A stretch of DNA of 64,000 nt from Volvox africanus (Eukaryota > Chlorophyta > Chlorophyceae > Chlamydomonadales > Volvocaceae): positions 2,542,001 through 2,606,000 of the forward strand of contig BSDZ01000008.1 in NCBI GenBank assembly GCA_030268105.1, given 5' to 3'. The notes under the pieces were generated by a model. That model did no database searches, was not told where the DNA came from, and saw only the letters and a list, made by a program, of their open reading frames with translations. Position numbers and translations under genes: made by a program. Below, in pieces: positions 33,911-44,487 of this stretch (position 1 is its first letter; every line of letters starts with the position of its first letter).

Positions 33911-36118
33911 AAAGCTAAGGCAGGGTACAAGTTTATGTAACACCGAAATGAGTCTCTCACATCGTTATGTGGTTGCGACCCGTTATGTCACAGGCTGCGG
34001 TGGACTACCCGAGCACCCCCCCTGCCTAGCCCGTATACGCCGGGAAAAGATACACCGTCCTCGGCTGCCAATCCGAGCATCCCACAAGAGCCAGTTACTT
34101 CGAATGAATTCTCGTCGGTACTTTATGCAGTAGATGTCGATCTTAGTCTCCAGACAGCGATCTTGTCTCTAGCGAGTCTCTAGCGATTGATGTCTATTAA
34201 ACAAGGTTCACTGGAGTGTCGAGAATCCAGTGCTCCAAGCGGTGCTCAAAGAGAAGCTCGGCAAAGATGACGATGGCCCGAAGGACCTGCGCTCCCCGCG
34301 GGGCCTTCCTGCCTTCCCCTGGGCGCCGTAATTCAAAAGTGCCTAACCTTTGAAGGAGGGCAACTACTGCCGCTGCTGAGTCCTCTTGATCAATGAGCCA
34401 TCCTTCAGTCGACATTTTGCAGCTTACGAAACAGCTTAGGTAAGGTAAGGAGCACATATGCGCCTGGACTCGTGTAATGGCTATGCCGTATGCACCGATC
34501 CACAAGTGCAGATGCCAGCGCCTGTCTTCCGTTCAGTCCTTGTTCCCACTGGCTTCCCTCTAGATGGGGGATTTCCGAGCAGCACATTCCTCTTGCTTCG
34601 CGCAGCACAATCGGAGCAGGAGCCATTCGGGAGCCTTCAGGCAATCAACACTCAGATCTACAGGGCCTAACAAGGTGGAGTGTGGAAGATCTCAAAATTG
34701 CGCCACACACATTCCATTCCATTCCACACACACCTACTCCATGTCGCCGCATTTACTAGTAGACTGTGCGGTTGTGGCCACAAACCCCACTAATGTCAAT
34801 TAATGCCAATGCCTCCTGCTGCATGAGGGAGGTGTAAGTTATCCTACTCGACGGCGACACGCCACCATCGCGGCGTGTTATCCTCCGTCCAAAGGCACAC
34901 AATGAGCGGTGTCCGGAGCCCGTACCGCCCCCACATGCCAGTGGGCAAAGGACACTCCCGCCAACTGGCAATTGGCCCATGAGCATCGGGAAGCGAGGGC
35001 CCTTTCTCCTTCTCACGCAAGTACCCAATGCAACAAACAACGCCGCCCGCAACCAAGGGTCCAGCAGCACTTGATGAAGCCGCGCCTGCGTGTCGGAAAG
35101 GTTACCCTAAAAGACGCGCCCGCACCGCGTCGATACGTGCCCTACGCTTCATGCCCCTCAACACCGTCCCGTGATGTCTCCACTACAGCGTCGCCTCGTA
35201 TGTATGGTCCGTGCGAACCCGCAAACGTACGGGCGCCCCTTAATCCCGCATGCCAGCAAGCTGTCTGTCCGTACGGCTTTCTGGTGTGGTCATGCGCTTT
35301 TCACCAGGCAGCAGCAAAAAGGTTCCACGTGCCAAACACAGGGCATAAGTAACTAACTAACCTTCCTGATGCAAGATATCATATGACAGACATCCTGGGT
35401 CCTATCCGGTTGACCAGGCGGTCCGCGATCGCACCAAGATGGACTTCCACCCCGGATGCATAAGGGGCGCCTCCGATCCCACACACTGTTCACATCTCGC
35501 ACCTCACGAGCGTTAAGAGGCCATCCCTTAAGGAGGCCATCCCCTAGCTTCTCCAAAGGTGAACCTTCCGGCAAGCGCCAGGCGCGCAACAGCCATGTGT
35601 TCATTAATGGCCGCGCACCCAGCTCTAGTCACAGAAACCAGTACCACAGCAGCATGTCGTGGCATCGCACGTGTTTATCGCACCCCCCATGTTTATCTCT
35701 CTTCCCACGGGATTCTTCCAGAACACGGCTGCCGGCGGGTGCCTTATTGTTATGGCCCAAGGTTTCCACATCGGCTCCTCCCGCCTCCCTTATACCCACC
35801 CGCCTGCACCTCACCATCATATGGCAAACGAGGCGGCCCATGAAATCACGGGCGTATCGGTAATGTAGCCGAAGGATTTGGTTTGGCAACCCAGTGGAGT
35901 CCGGAAGGGACGAAACCGATGGATTCGCGGTTCCCTCGGCCCTACGCACCCGACTGCACACCCAATACCTGGAGCGTACCCAACCAAAGGACCAAAGGCA
36001 GCAGATTACATTTCACGTACCTGGGCACCACACCAGAGGAACCCCCTTCTCAGATCCTCACTGTTCAGGAGTAGCTCCCCAGGTAGGCCACTGAATTCGA
36101 CCCTTTCCGCGGAACAGC

Positions 36119-36154
36119 CCGTCCGTCCGTCCGTCCGTCCGTCCGTCCGTCCGT
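36119..36154. repeat. GTCC tetranucleotide repeat
   Basis: About nine copies of GTCC; noncoding microsatellite. Confidence 0.9.
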
Positions 36155-36541
36155 TGAGAATGTGAGTTGGTGAGACATAAAGCTGGCTGGAGGCGTCCCA
36201 CAGCACCAGAACTGCGCAGCGGCTGCCCCCTCAATGCAAAAAACAGCGTGGCCAAAATCGCTACAGCCCTCTGGCGTCTAAGTCAGTCAGCACCTGGCCC
36301 CAGTCTAGAGCACATTTGAACAGGAATGACCAGCAATGGTTATACCATCACCACCTCGTGTAGGGAGGGTGCCGCCGCCATCCACGTCGACACCGCCGCA
36401 GCAGCGTCACAACTCTGCACCCTGGCTGCTTCCACGGCAGCCGCCGCAGCGTCACCCCGGTATCAGCCCCCCACATATTGTTTGCCTGCCACCCAGCCTT
36501 AGCCCCCTCGGCCACTTTCCTTCCCTTTCTATCAACTTCAT

Positions 36542-37414
36542 CTACTTAAGGTCCTTGAGGTTGTCCAGCGCCGCGTGCGTGGACTTGAGGTGCGCCTTGA
36601 AGGACTGGATGTCGCCCTGCCACTCGCGCACCTGGCCGCCGCCAACCTCCCAGATCTCGTTTCAAACCTGCCCTATCAGCCGGAAGTCGTGACTAACCAG
36701 CACTAGCCCACCGTCCCACTCTGCGAAGGGAGTGTGCGACAGCAGCAATTGAAGGGGGGGGCAACGCCAAGGACGCACTAAGCAACTACGTCGTGATGAG
36801 GCGTGAAATGGAGCTGCTGTGCCGCATGACTATCTTTTTGTTTTCGTAAGGAGGGGATGGGTCACGGGAGACTGGAGCGGCAGTGAACAATAACGATAAT
36901 ACTTCTCGTCAGCAGGTGTTAAGGAAATCGGTCTTTTACAACTGATTTTTTGAAAAATAGAGAGCAGGTGCGTAAATGTTGTCCACTTGGTACACGCCAT
37001 TTGAACTCTTTCTTTCGCTGCATTCGGAATCGCCAACGCCGCTGCCACTAACCCAGGTGCACATGTCGAACCCCACTCCAACCAAGCCAATAACGTCATT
37101 ATGAGATCCCCAGCCCAGCCCTCCCTTGGAATATGCCCTTCGAACCTCCCCGTCACTTCGCGTTGTCCGCCACGCATCTTACCGTTGATGGCCCGCGCCA
37201 GAGAGTCAATGGTCTCCAGGTCCAGATGGTTTGTGGGCTCATCCAGTAACAGCATATGCGGCGTGCGGTGCGCCAGCCAGGCGAACACCACACGTGATTT
37301 GAGGCCGCCAGAGAGGTTCTTGATTGGCAGCGTTTGCGTTTGGCCCGTGATGCCGAAGCGCCCGATATCTGAGCGCATCTTCTCCTATCCCAGCTCCCGA
37401 CCATACTCCTTGAG
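36542..37414 (-). pseudogene. ABCF-type ATPase fragment (C-terminal domain, two stops)
   Basis: Remnant of an ABCF2/GCN20-type soluble ABC ATPase. Two minus-strand exons, 37414-37183 and 36720-36542, join in phase 1 across a clean GT-AG intron to give RAIN-EWDGGLVLVSHDFRL. Visible: [13 protein letters not shown], the ABC signature NLSGGLKSR (Gln to Leu change after LSGG), Walker [13 protein letters not shown], the switch His in VLVSHD, and the family's C-terminal GDIQSFKAHLKS. Two in-frame stops interrupt it: TAG just before EKMRSD and TGA between GQV and NEIWEV. The N-terminal ABC domain and Walker A of the C-terminal domain are absent from the sequence upstream on this strand. Retained intron structure means it arose by DNA duplication and not by retrotransposition. 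Confidence 0.85.
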
Positions 37415-38907
37415 CTGTAATGTTCAGGCGGGAGGAAACACAGGTGCAAGGGACTGGCCGACGAGGCCGGGGGCTTGGACATGGAGAAGTACAGGTGTGG
37501 ATGCGATGAAGCCAGGAGACGCAAAATTCACGAGACGTTGCCGAGATGAACCCGGAGGTAAGTGCAAAGTCCCCTTGACGTCTGGGTCCGTTCGTTGCCC
37601 TGCGGCTGAGCTTCTGTGGTTGCAACGTTGCAGTGAGGTGATCTCCCCTTGAGCTTCCATGTCATGTCGTGCAAATGCCATGCCAGGCTTCCAGAGCTGT
37701 AACTTGACGCCAGAACCTACTACCTAATTCCGAGTCTTAACCAAGATGGGGTGCACGTAACTGATATGACCCCATCATCCTCCATCACTGATATAGCATC
37801 TCTGCACGTGTAAAACGGTGTTACTTCGTAGAGCGTTTCATTGCGGATTTGGTTTGGTTGAATCGCCTGATGAGTGCATTCGGCCCCGCTTCAGCACTTG
37901 TTTGATTGTTTAGAAATCACAGCGCAGGTTATAGATTCTTCAGGTTGTTGCTGGTGCGAACTGAATCCAGCAAGTACATGTTGAAGTCGATTGGAATGAA
38001 CAGACGAGGCCATCTCTCTAGAAGTGAGGAGCCGGGCTCCGCCCAGGTGGGCCGCTGGTGAGGAATGTCGCCCTGTAACTCCCTGTCAGGCTTATACCCC
38101 CGCTGTAATCCCGTGAAGTTTTCTTCACAAATTATTTTGGCATCGCCAAAACCCGTGCACGGCCTGGTCCGCGTGCGACGTGAGATGCAATGAAAACTTA
38201 AGCTCTTGGTTTTTCCGCATGCCCAAGGAATCCGGCCGTTTGTACAGCAGGCGACTGCATCTGGAGAATGCCCCGAGTATCACGAGAGCATGTCAGTCAA
38301 CTAAGCATGAACAGCAACCACGTCACTGAGCAAGGGTTCTATTTCTGCTTTCGGAAGAGCCAGGCCTAGCAAACCACCGGAGGGGACCTTCCCCGGAGTT
38401 TCCAGCATATGTCAACGGGAAAGACTTGCATCTTATACGTCACAATACAGCCGCTTCTTCCACTCCTAATATGGCTGCTTTTGAACGTTGCAAGCCTAAG
38501 CCAGTACATTTCATGCACCGCACCAACGGACGTCAGCCTTAACGGGTAGCTATGGATTAAAGTCAATGATTCTTGATACAGCGCGCATGTACGTGTGGAA
38601 AAGAAACATCGCCAGTCTCCTGCGACTGAAGGTGCCAACTTATTACAGCCTGGAACAAAATCAAGGAAAATGCATGGCAACTTGAGGAGACAATGATGCA
38701 ATTTAATGAAATGTAAATGCTTAGTTTGTGTGTGTTTTCGCCCTTGCCACCCGGCTGGCCCTCCTGGAGTCGAAACATGGGCAAAATGGCATGGAGGTCA
38801 CCATGCAGGATATACTGATTTATATATCATTTGTACAATATAAAGCGAGACATACGCAAACGAACTATCCTGCCCACGGACCTTATCCCAATTACTCTGC
38901 TTACGCA
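37415..38907. other. Intergenic region before NOT4-like gene
   Basis: I looked here for the missing 5' part of the ABCF gene and found nothing. No other recognisable exon. The right end should hold the promoter of the RING-protein gene. Confidence 0.4.
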
Positions 38908-41235
38908 ATGCCCAGAGTGCCCGCTGTCTCCAAGCCTACCCCTGCTTCCGTCACACTGGTGGGAGCAGTTGCAGTGGGGTACTATGTGTGTTTTGTGTGC
39001 TTAGCCTTGGATTGACTGCAGGTGAGAGCTGGGAAAAATGGAGCTAAGCCTGTCCCTATCACTCGGTCCGTGGGCCAGGAGCATCAGCAGTCAAGGATTG
39101 AAGATGAGAAGGTGTGGATCCTGTAAGGGTTCAATCAAGTAATTGGTGGTTGTCTTGTCCCGCGGCATATAACAAGTTGCGGTCCCGTGCTGCAGGAGGT
39201 CTGTCCACTGTGCGTTGAAGATCTCGACGAAACGGACAAATCTTTCCAACCTTGTCCATGCGGGTGAGCGAAGTTCTCGGAAAAGTCCCAGTGTTCTGGG
39301 ACTTTCTTTCCCTTGCTCGGGGCAGCTGCTAACCGAAATTTGCGAACACCCTGCAGGTATCGTATGTGCCTCTTTTGCTATGAAAAGCTCAAGCTGTTGT
39401 GCAACAGCGTGTGCCCGAACTGCCGAAGAGCTTATGGCAGCGAAGAGGCGATGGAGTACGCCAAAAAGTTGGAGGCGGAGCGCGCGCAGGAAGCCCTCAG
39501 GGCAAAATCCAGCTCAAACGCTGCGCCTACATCCTCATCATCAACGACCGCAGCATCGTCAGTGGGTGGCCGAGCGCCGCCTAAGCCTATTCCCACACAG
39601 TCCGCCGCGCGACGGGACGCTGTACCCATACCAGCGGCGAAACGCGGGAATGGGACGCTGGAGGAGAGTACGGCCCACGGACAATCGTCGGGACTCCCTA
39701 GCGGTGTAACATGGGCGAGCCCGTCGCCAAACAGCTTATCCCGGAACCAGTCTGTGGAAATAGAAAGGCCGGCGCTAAATATGGACGAATTTTCCTGGCC
39801 GTCCCTTGGGGCGCCTGCGACGCAGCCGCCCCCGCCTCCGCAGCAGCAGCAACGGAGCCACAACGCTGCTGTGCAGCAGCATACGAGCCAACTGCAGGCC
39901 CAGAGCCACAGTCAGGGTCAAACAGCTAGCGGCAGTGCTGCTGCACAACCCTCAAGCCATCAGCTCCGACACAGCCCGTCCGGGGCCAGTGAAGGGCTCA
40001 ACAGCTACGAGCTTTCGGGTGCAGACACACGGCGTAGCAGTTCTGTGGCTTCATCTATGGACCGTGTTGCAAGTAGCTCGTCATTGGAACTGATGTCTCA
40101 GGATCCGCCTGTGACACCGGAGCAGCTCCTGCAGCTTCAGCATCAGCACCAGCAGTATCAGGCGCAGCATGCGCAGGTGGGCGCCACGTCGCTTTCCTCG
40201 TCGTCCTCCGCTTTCCCGCCAATGCCGCCTCCAGGCTTCGAGTCGGCCTCGTACTTTGGAGCCCAGGTTGCCACTACTGTAAACGGGCTGCGACGCGCTG
40301 TCAATGTGCCGCTGTCACTGGGTGCCAGTAACGTGGAACCGTATCCGGAGGCTCCGGCGCTTCTGGCGTCCATGCAGCAGGGTGTGGCGCAGGGCGTTGT
40401 CTCCACCAAAGAGGCCGCTACGCAGCTATATTCACTGTTACGGCAAAAGGACCAGGAGGGCCAGACCCGGACGCGGCCTGTCCTAGCTGTGTCCAAGCCG
40501 CCGCCGGGGTTTGGCGCACCCACCTTGCAGAGTTCTGCCGCTCTAGCTCCTGCCGGAACTGCGCCATCACAGCCAATACTGGCGCAGACTTCCAATGCAG
40601 TGGCTCCACCTGCGGCGGGACGGCCTCCACCACCACCTGGGTTTAGCCATGTGCAGGGAGCTGTCGCCCAGGTGCCGCCGGTGATGCGGTCCCCCATTCA
40701 GCCGCCAGCGCAGCAGACAGGCGACATTGGGTTGGGTATAAGTGCAGGACCCATCGGGCTCAATGCCAATGGAACGCCGCGAACGTATTCCATGTGGTCT
40801 GGGCTGCCGGGCATGGACCTGTCCGCATCAACTGGCCTTAGTTCGCTATGGCAGAACCTGGGCGCGCCGGGATTGACGCTCGGGGGCCAGGTCAGCGGTG
40901 GCGTCGCACAGCCGTACAATCCCCTTGGCCTAGTCGAACAATCTCTTTACGGTAGTGGACGGCAGCCCATGACGACGGCGGCGCCGCCCAAGCCCCCCCC
41001 ACCGGGCTTCGGGCCGTCGGCGTATACAGGAGGTCACATGAATGCGGCAGCGCCGCCGCCGCCGCCGCCGCAGCAGCAGCAGCAGCAGCTGGGCTCTGGG
41101 GATGTAGTGCTGGGAAACAGCTTTCGGGCCCAGCATCCGTACCAGCCGGTGGGTGCCCCCCGCTACAATCCACTGAATCCACCGCCTGTGATGCCCGGGG
41201 TGTATCGGCCACCGCAGCTGGGCGCAGGTTTATAG
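38908..41235 (+). CDS. NOT4-type C4C4 RING finger protein (4 exons)
   Basis: Probable E3 ubiquitin ligase related to CNOT4/Not4 of the CCR4-NOT mRNA-decay complex. Exons 38908-38958 (tentative), 39022-39111, 39196-39263 and 39357-41235 close in phase to 695 residues. The RING spans residues 50-92: CPLC, a CPCGYRMCLFC centre and CPNC, the eight-Cys C4C4 pattern without His that defines Not4. After the RING comes a short charged helix (EEAMEYAKKLEAERAQEAL), then about 570 residues of Ser/Gln/Pro-rich sequence with MDEFSWPSLG and four PPPGF motifs, plus poly-Gln and poly-Pro tracts. The RRM that normally follows the RING in animal and fungal Not4 is not visible. Exon 1 and the start codon are the least secure part; the frame is open further upstream to 38728. 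Confidence 0.8.
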
Positions 41236-42170
41236 AGGAGGAATAGCGTCCTGTTTTTGTTTTTGCCTTTGGGGTTAAGGTCAGAGAGTCGACTCCAAAA
41301 GTGGCGTGCAGAGCGCTTTTGCAGATGATATGTTGTCGTCATCGCGAAGGTAGCACACGCATCGCCAAATGTTGACATCTACAGGGTGGGAGCTCGAGGA
41401 CGGCATCGAGCTTTTCTGTTGTATTTTACCGGACGACGGCGGTGAGGCAGAACTAAGCGAAGGATCTTAAGCGTGGAGTGTTTGACGAGTTTGTATTTCG
41501 TCGACTGTTTGTTAACATGGATCTGCTTTTCGTAGATTATGTTCTCTATAGAAGCGTATAGAAGTTGATTCAGCGGGATGTGGCCTCCACTCAATCGTGT
41601 GTCTGTTAAGACGTGCACGCAGGCATTTACGGACGGGACGCTTGGGCGTAGTGTCGGCCGCAAGACGGCCATGCGCCTAAAGAGTGGCCTATCGATGCGG
41701 TACTATTTCAGTCCGTAATGGGCGGTAAAGGTACAGCTGACGTGGAGGTTTAATTTCACGGAGTGTCATGGCCGATTCATTGCCATACTATTAGTATGTT
41801 AACAAGCTTGCCATGCAGTCCATTACGCTGGCGGTTTGCTTAGTCCGGATTGAGGAATATGGTCAATGGGGCAGGTAAAAGAGGGCAGACGGGCGGAGGA
41901 AAGGAGGTTTCATTAGCGTCCGCTGGCGGCTGTAGCGGGTTCGCAGTTCCCGTCCCAAGTCGAAAATTCGCCATTGAGCGTTCCCCTCGTTTAAACATGT
42001 ATTTACACGACGGTGTGAATGTTTATGCCTTCATGGTACACGCATGACCCTTATGTAGCTGAAGAAGGCAAGATCTCACCACTACTTTGCAGCGACCGAC
42101 CTGTCATGCATCTGAACCCCTCCCGTATGACCATCACGACCACTGCAACCAAAGCCACCTGAACACGACC
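41236..42170. other. Convergent intergenic region
   Basis: Likely 3' UTRs of the RING gene (+) and the small gene at 42171-42488 (-). TTACA at 42003-42007 is TGTAA on the minus strand, 164 bases after the small gene's stop. Nothing else recognised. Confidence 0.45.
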
Positions 42171-42488
42171 TCACTTGCCTCCTAGCTTGTTCCCCCGTCC
42201 CTGAAACGCGGCCCAGCCTGCCCCTGGACCTGCGGCTTCCCCGGACGGTAATGCAGCCCCGGTCTGCGCAGCCCCGTGTAGCCGGGTATCTGTTCCCAAC
42301 ATGTCCCCGCTTGCCGCAGTCCCCGGCCTCGCTCTTGACCGTGGCTTCGGACCTTCAAGGTAGTTTCGCAGCGTTTTGGTAAACCAATCCTGTTGCTGCT
42401 GCCGTGGTGGCCCTGCACCTTCACCACTTTGCTGCGAGGCTGTCGCAGTCGACTGCAAATTCGTCGGTGACCGTGACTTGAACGCCAT
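42171..42488 (-). CDS. Small uncharacterised protein, 105 residues
   Basis: I do not recognise this protein. It is an intronless frame with a polar, low-complexity N-terminus (SPTNLQSTATASQQ), a short more ordered segment QDWFTKTLRNYLEGPKP at about 33-49, then a Gly/Ala/Arg-rich tail. No signal peptide or membrane segment is visible. Support for a real gene is modest: the coding-like amphipathic segment, a stop followed by a minus-strand TGTAA at 42003-42007, and position between two other genes. It could also be an exon of a longer gene. Confidence 0.4.
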   Translation of the reverse strand: MAFKSRSPTNLQSTATASQQSGEGAGPPRQQQQDWFTKTLRNYLEGPKPRSRARPGTAASGDMLGTDTRLHGAAQTGAALPSGEAAGPGAGWAAFQGRGNKLGGK

Positions 42489-42539
42489 AAATAGGTAATC
42501 TATAATTTGGGACGACAGAACGCAGGAGTTGATGGATCG

Positions 42540-43331
42540 TTAGATGTTTAGGTGGGAGAGTTGCAAGAGGTGGTTAGCAAATTTAGCAAACAACACGTGA
42601 CGAGATGACCGCTGGTGAAAGACAACCCCACGCGTCACTTTCTGTCCAGTCGTGCAGTTGAAAAGGCAGGATAGCCCAGGTCGCCATTGTTGGTCTGAAA
42701 TAGCGCCTTGGAAATCCCAACCCACAACTGAGCCACACCACCCAACCCACACAGTCCTGCCACGCCTTTGGCGCTCTTCGTACAAGCAAAGGAATACACG
42801 GCACACTTACATAGAATCATGGCTACAGCAATTTTGTTCCTGCTCGGCCGGGAAGAGGATAAGGGTGTCACGTGCGAATCGGTGGGTTGCCACATCTTTC
42901 ATGCTTCGACAGGACAGACAGAGGTGACGATTGCAAGCACGAGGAGGAAAGGAAGGAACGGCTGCTAAGAGTTGCACACTCCCCTCTTATAATACCTCGG
43001 ATACTGGACAGCCATTCGGACTGGTCACACAATCCATTGAGCAGGCCACCACCATTCAGCCACCGTAATCCAACCACGGCAACATTTTTGGATTCATCCT
43101 TTCCGGTACGGGTGTTGGAGCAGCCGCATCCCTTGTATTCACCACGCGACGTTATTTCGTTTACCAAGACGGTGGCAATAATTCCACGTGGTGTTCAACT
43201 CACCATCCGAGAAATATTCCCCCGATGATCGCTGCAACTATGACCTCACGACTGATCAAGACTCCAAACACCACTGCATTAGGCAGGCCAAGGAAACCAG
43301 CCCCGGCAGGAACGAGCCTGAACAGTTGCAT
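42540..43331 (-). CDS. Putative small membrane protein (3 exons)
   Basis: Unrecognised. Minus-strand exons 43331-43204, 42839-42811 and 42694-42540 chain in phase to 103 residues, with donors GTGAGT and GTAAGT and pyrimidine-rich acceptors. The first exon reads MQLFRLVPAGAGFLGLPN and then a strongly hydrophobic run ending AAIIGGIFLG; the 29-base second exon continues WNKIAVAMIL, so there are probably one or two membrane spans. The third exon is more polar and ends LLQLSHLNI. The in-phase chaining of three hydrophobic-to-polar pieces is the main evidence; the last exon is the least certain. It might be an organelle-membrane protein, but no family is visible. Confidence 0.38.
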
Positions 43332-44487
43332 GATTGGGGGAGGGGGAGCAGAATCAGTTAAGCAGCTCGGTCGCCATCGTCATGATAGTAATATGTTGCG
43401 TGTCCACGACATGGGCTTCACCCTAAACACAGCGCAGCATCCCGCATGCCCCCATATCCAGTACCGATCCAAAATGACAACAGTATACGCAGAGAAAACT
43501 TCAGATATAAAAATAAACAGTGATGGAACATTCATTCGCGGTATCCTTTGCTCCGGCCCCGCACGGTGGCCTTAAATGCACGACACCCACTGGAGGGGAG
43601 GCGCCTCCAGACTGAAGCCGGGAGAGGCGGGTTGCCTTGCGCCATCGCCTTGTGTCTCGGAAGGCCCTTTACTGCGTAATTACAAGTTATAATGGTCCTC
43701 AGTACTGGGCTCTTGGGTCGAGTGAAGCATTTCGGCGTCTTCACGGCGGTTGGCCGGCTGGGACAAACCCCAAGGCGCTTCGACTAAGCGCTTTAAAACC
43801 ACTATGCTGCGCACCTCGGTGTAGCAACATTGGTCTGATGGCGTTGTTGAAGCCTGGGATCGTCGTCTACAATAGGCGGAGAGGACAAATTTCAAGTTTG
43901 CCGCAGTCAGCAGGCTCGCAGCAGAAGTTGGCCACATCGTCAATCCTACATACCTGCCACGATCTCGCCATTGATAATCTTTACCATAATGGATTAGGCT
44001 TTGTGGAGAATTTATTCAATTCTATGCGGTGCCACAACAGCAAGGTGGAGCCTAAACATCCAAAAACCGTATGAAGGAATTTTCGTAAAATCATAATTCT
44101 TAAATATTTACACCCATCTACATATTCCAACGGGCGAGTTGCATGCCATGTACTTAAAAGGTTTCCTACCAATAGTGTACGGTATAGTCTTATAGGGGCC
44201 GACATTTCGCGCCACCAGTAACAAGCAAAACTACATTCGAAGTGTATTGCGAGACGTAGGAATGCCAACATATGTTTGCCGAAACAATTTCTCAAGACGG
44301 CAACGTTTTGGCTTGCTTCGACTACGCTGCAATAAACAAAACAGAGGTACAGGATAAAAGAAATAATATCTTAAGATAGTTGCGACATGAATTAAGTTTG
44401 AGGTATGAGCGGTTCGGACAGCATGCGTGTAGGTTGGCCATGGGAGTCCAGGGCCTAGGTACCTAACGTGGTCCCAGAAGTAGCTTC
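43332..44487. other. Intergenic region before the large coiled-coil gene
   Basis: No recognisable exon. AT-richer than flanking coding sequence, particularly 43960-44400. Promoter and 5' UTR of the 44488 gene should lie at the right end. Confidence 0.4.

Larger units (their letters stand above)
32670..36541. other. Intergenic region with repeats and unassigned open segments
   Basis: No gene could be assembled. Two minus-strand open segments look protein-like but match nothing I know: 35056-34844 (containing GMWGRYGLRTPLIVCLW) and 34505-34197 (containing AIVIFAELLFEHRLEHW). They could be exons of a diverged or decaying gene continuing toward 36250. Confidence 0.35.
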
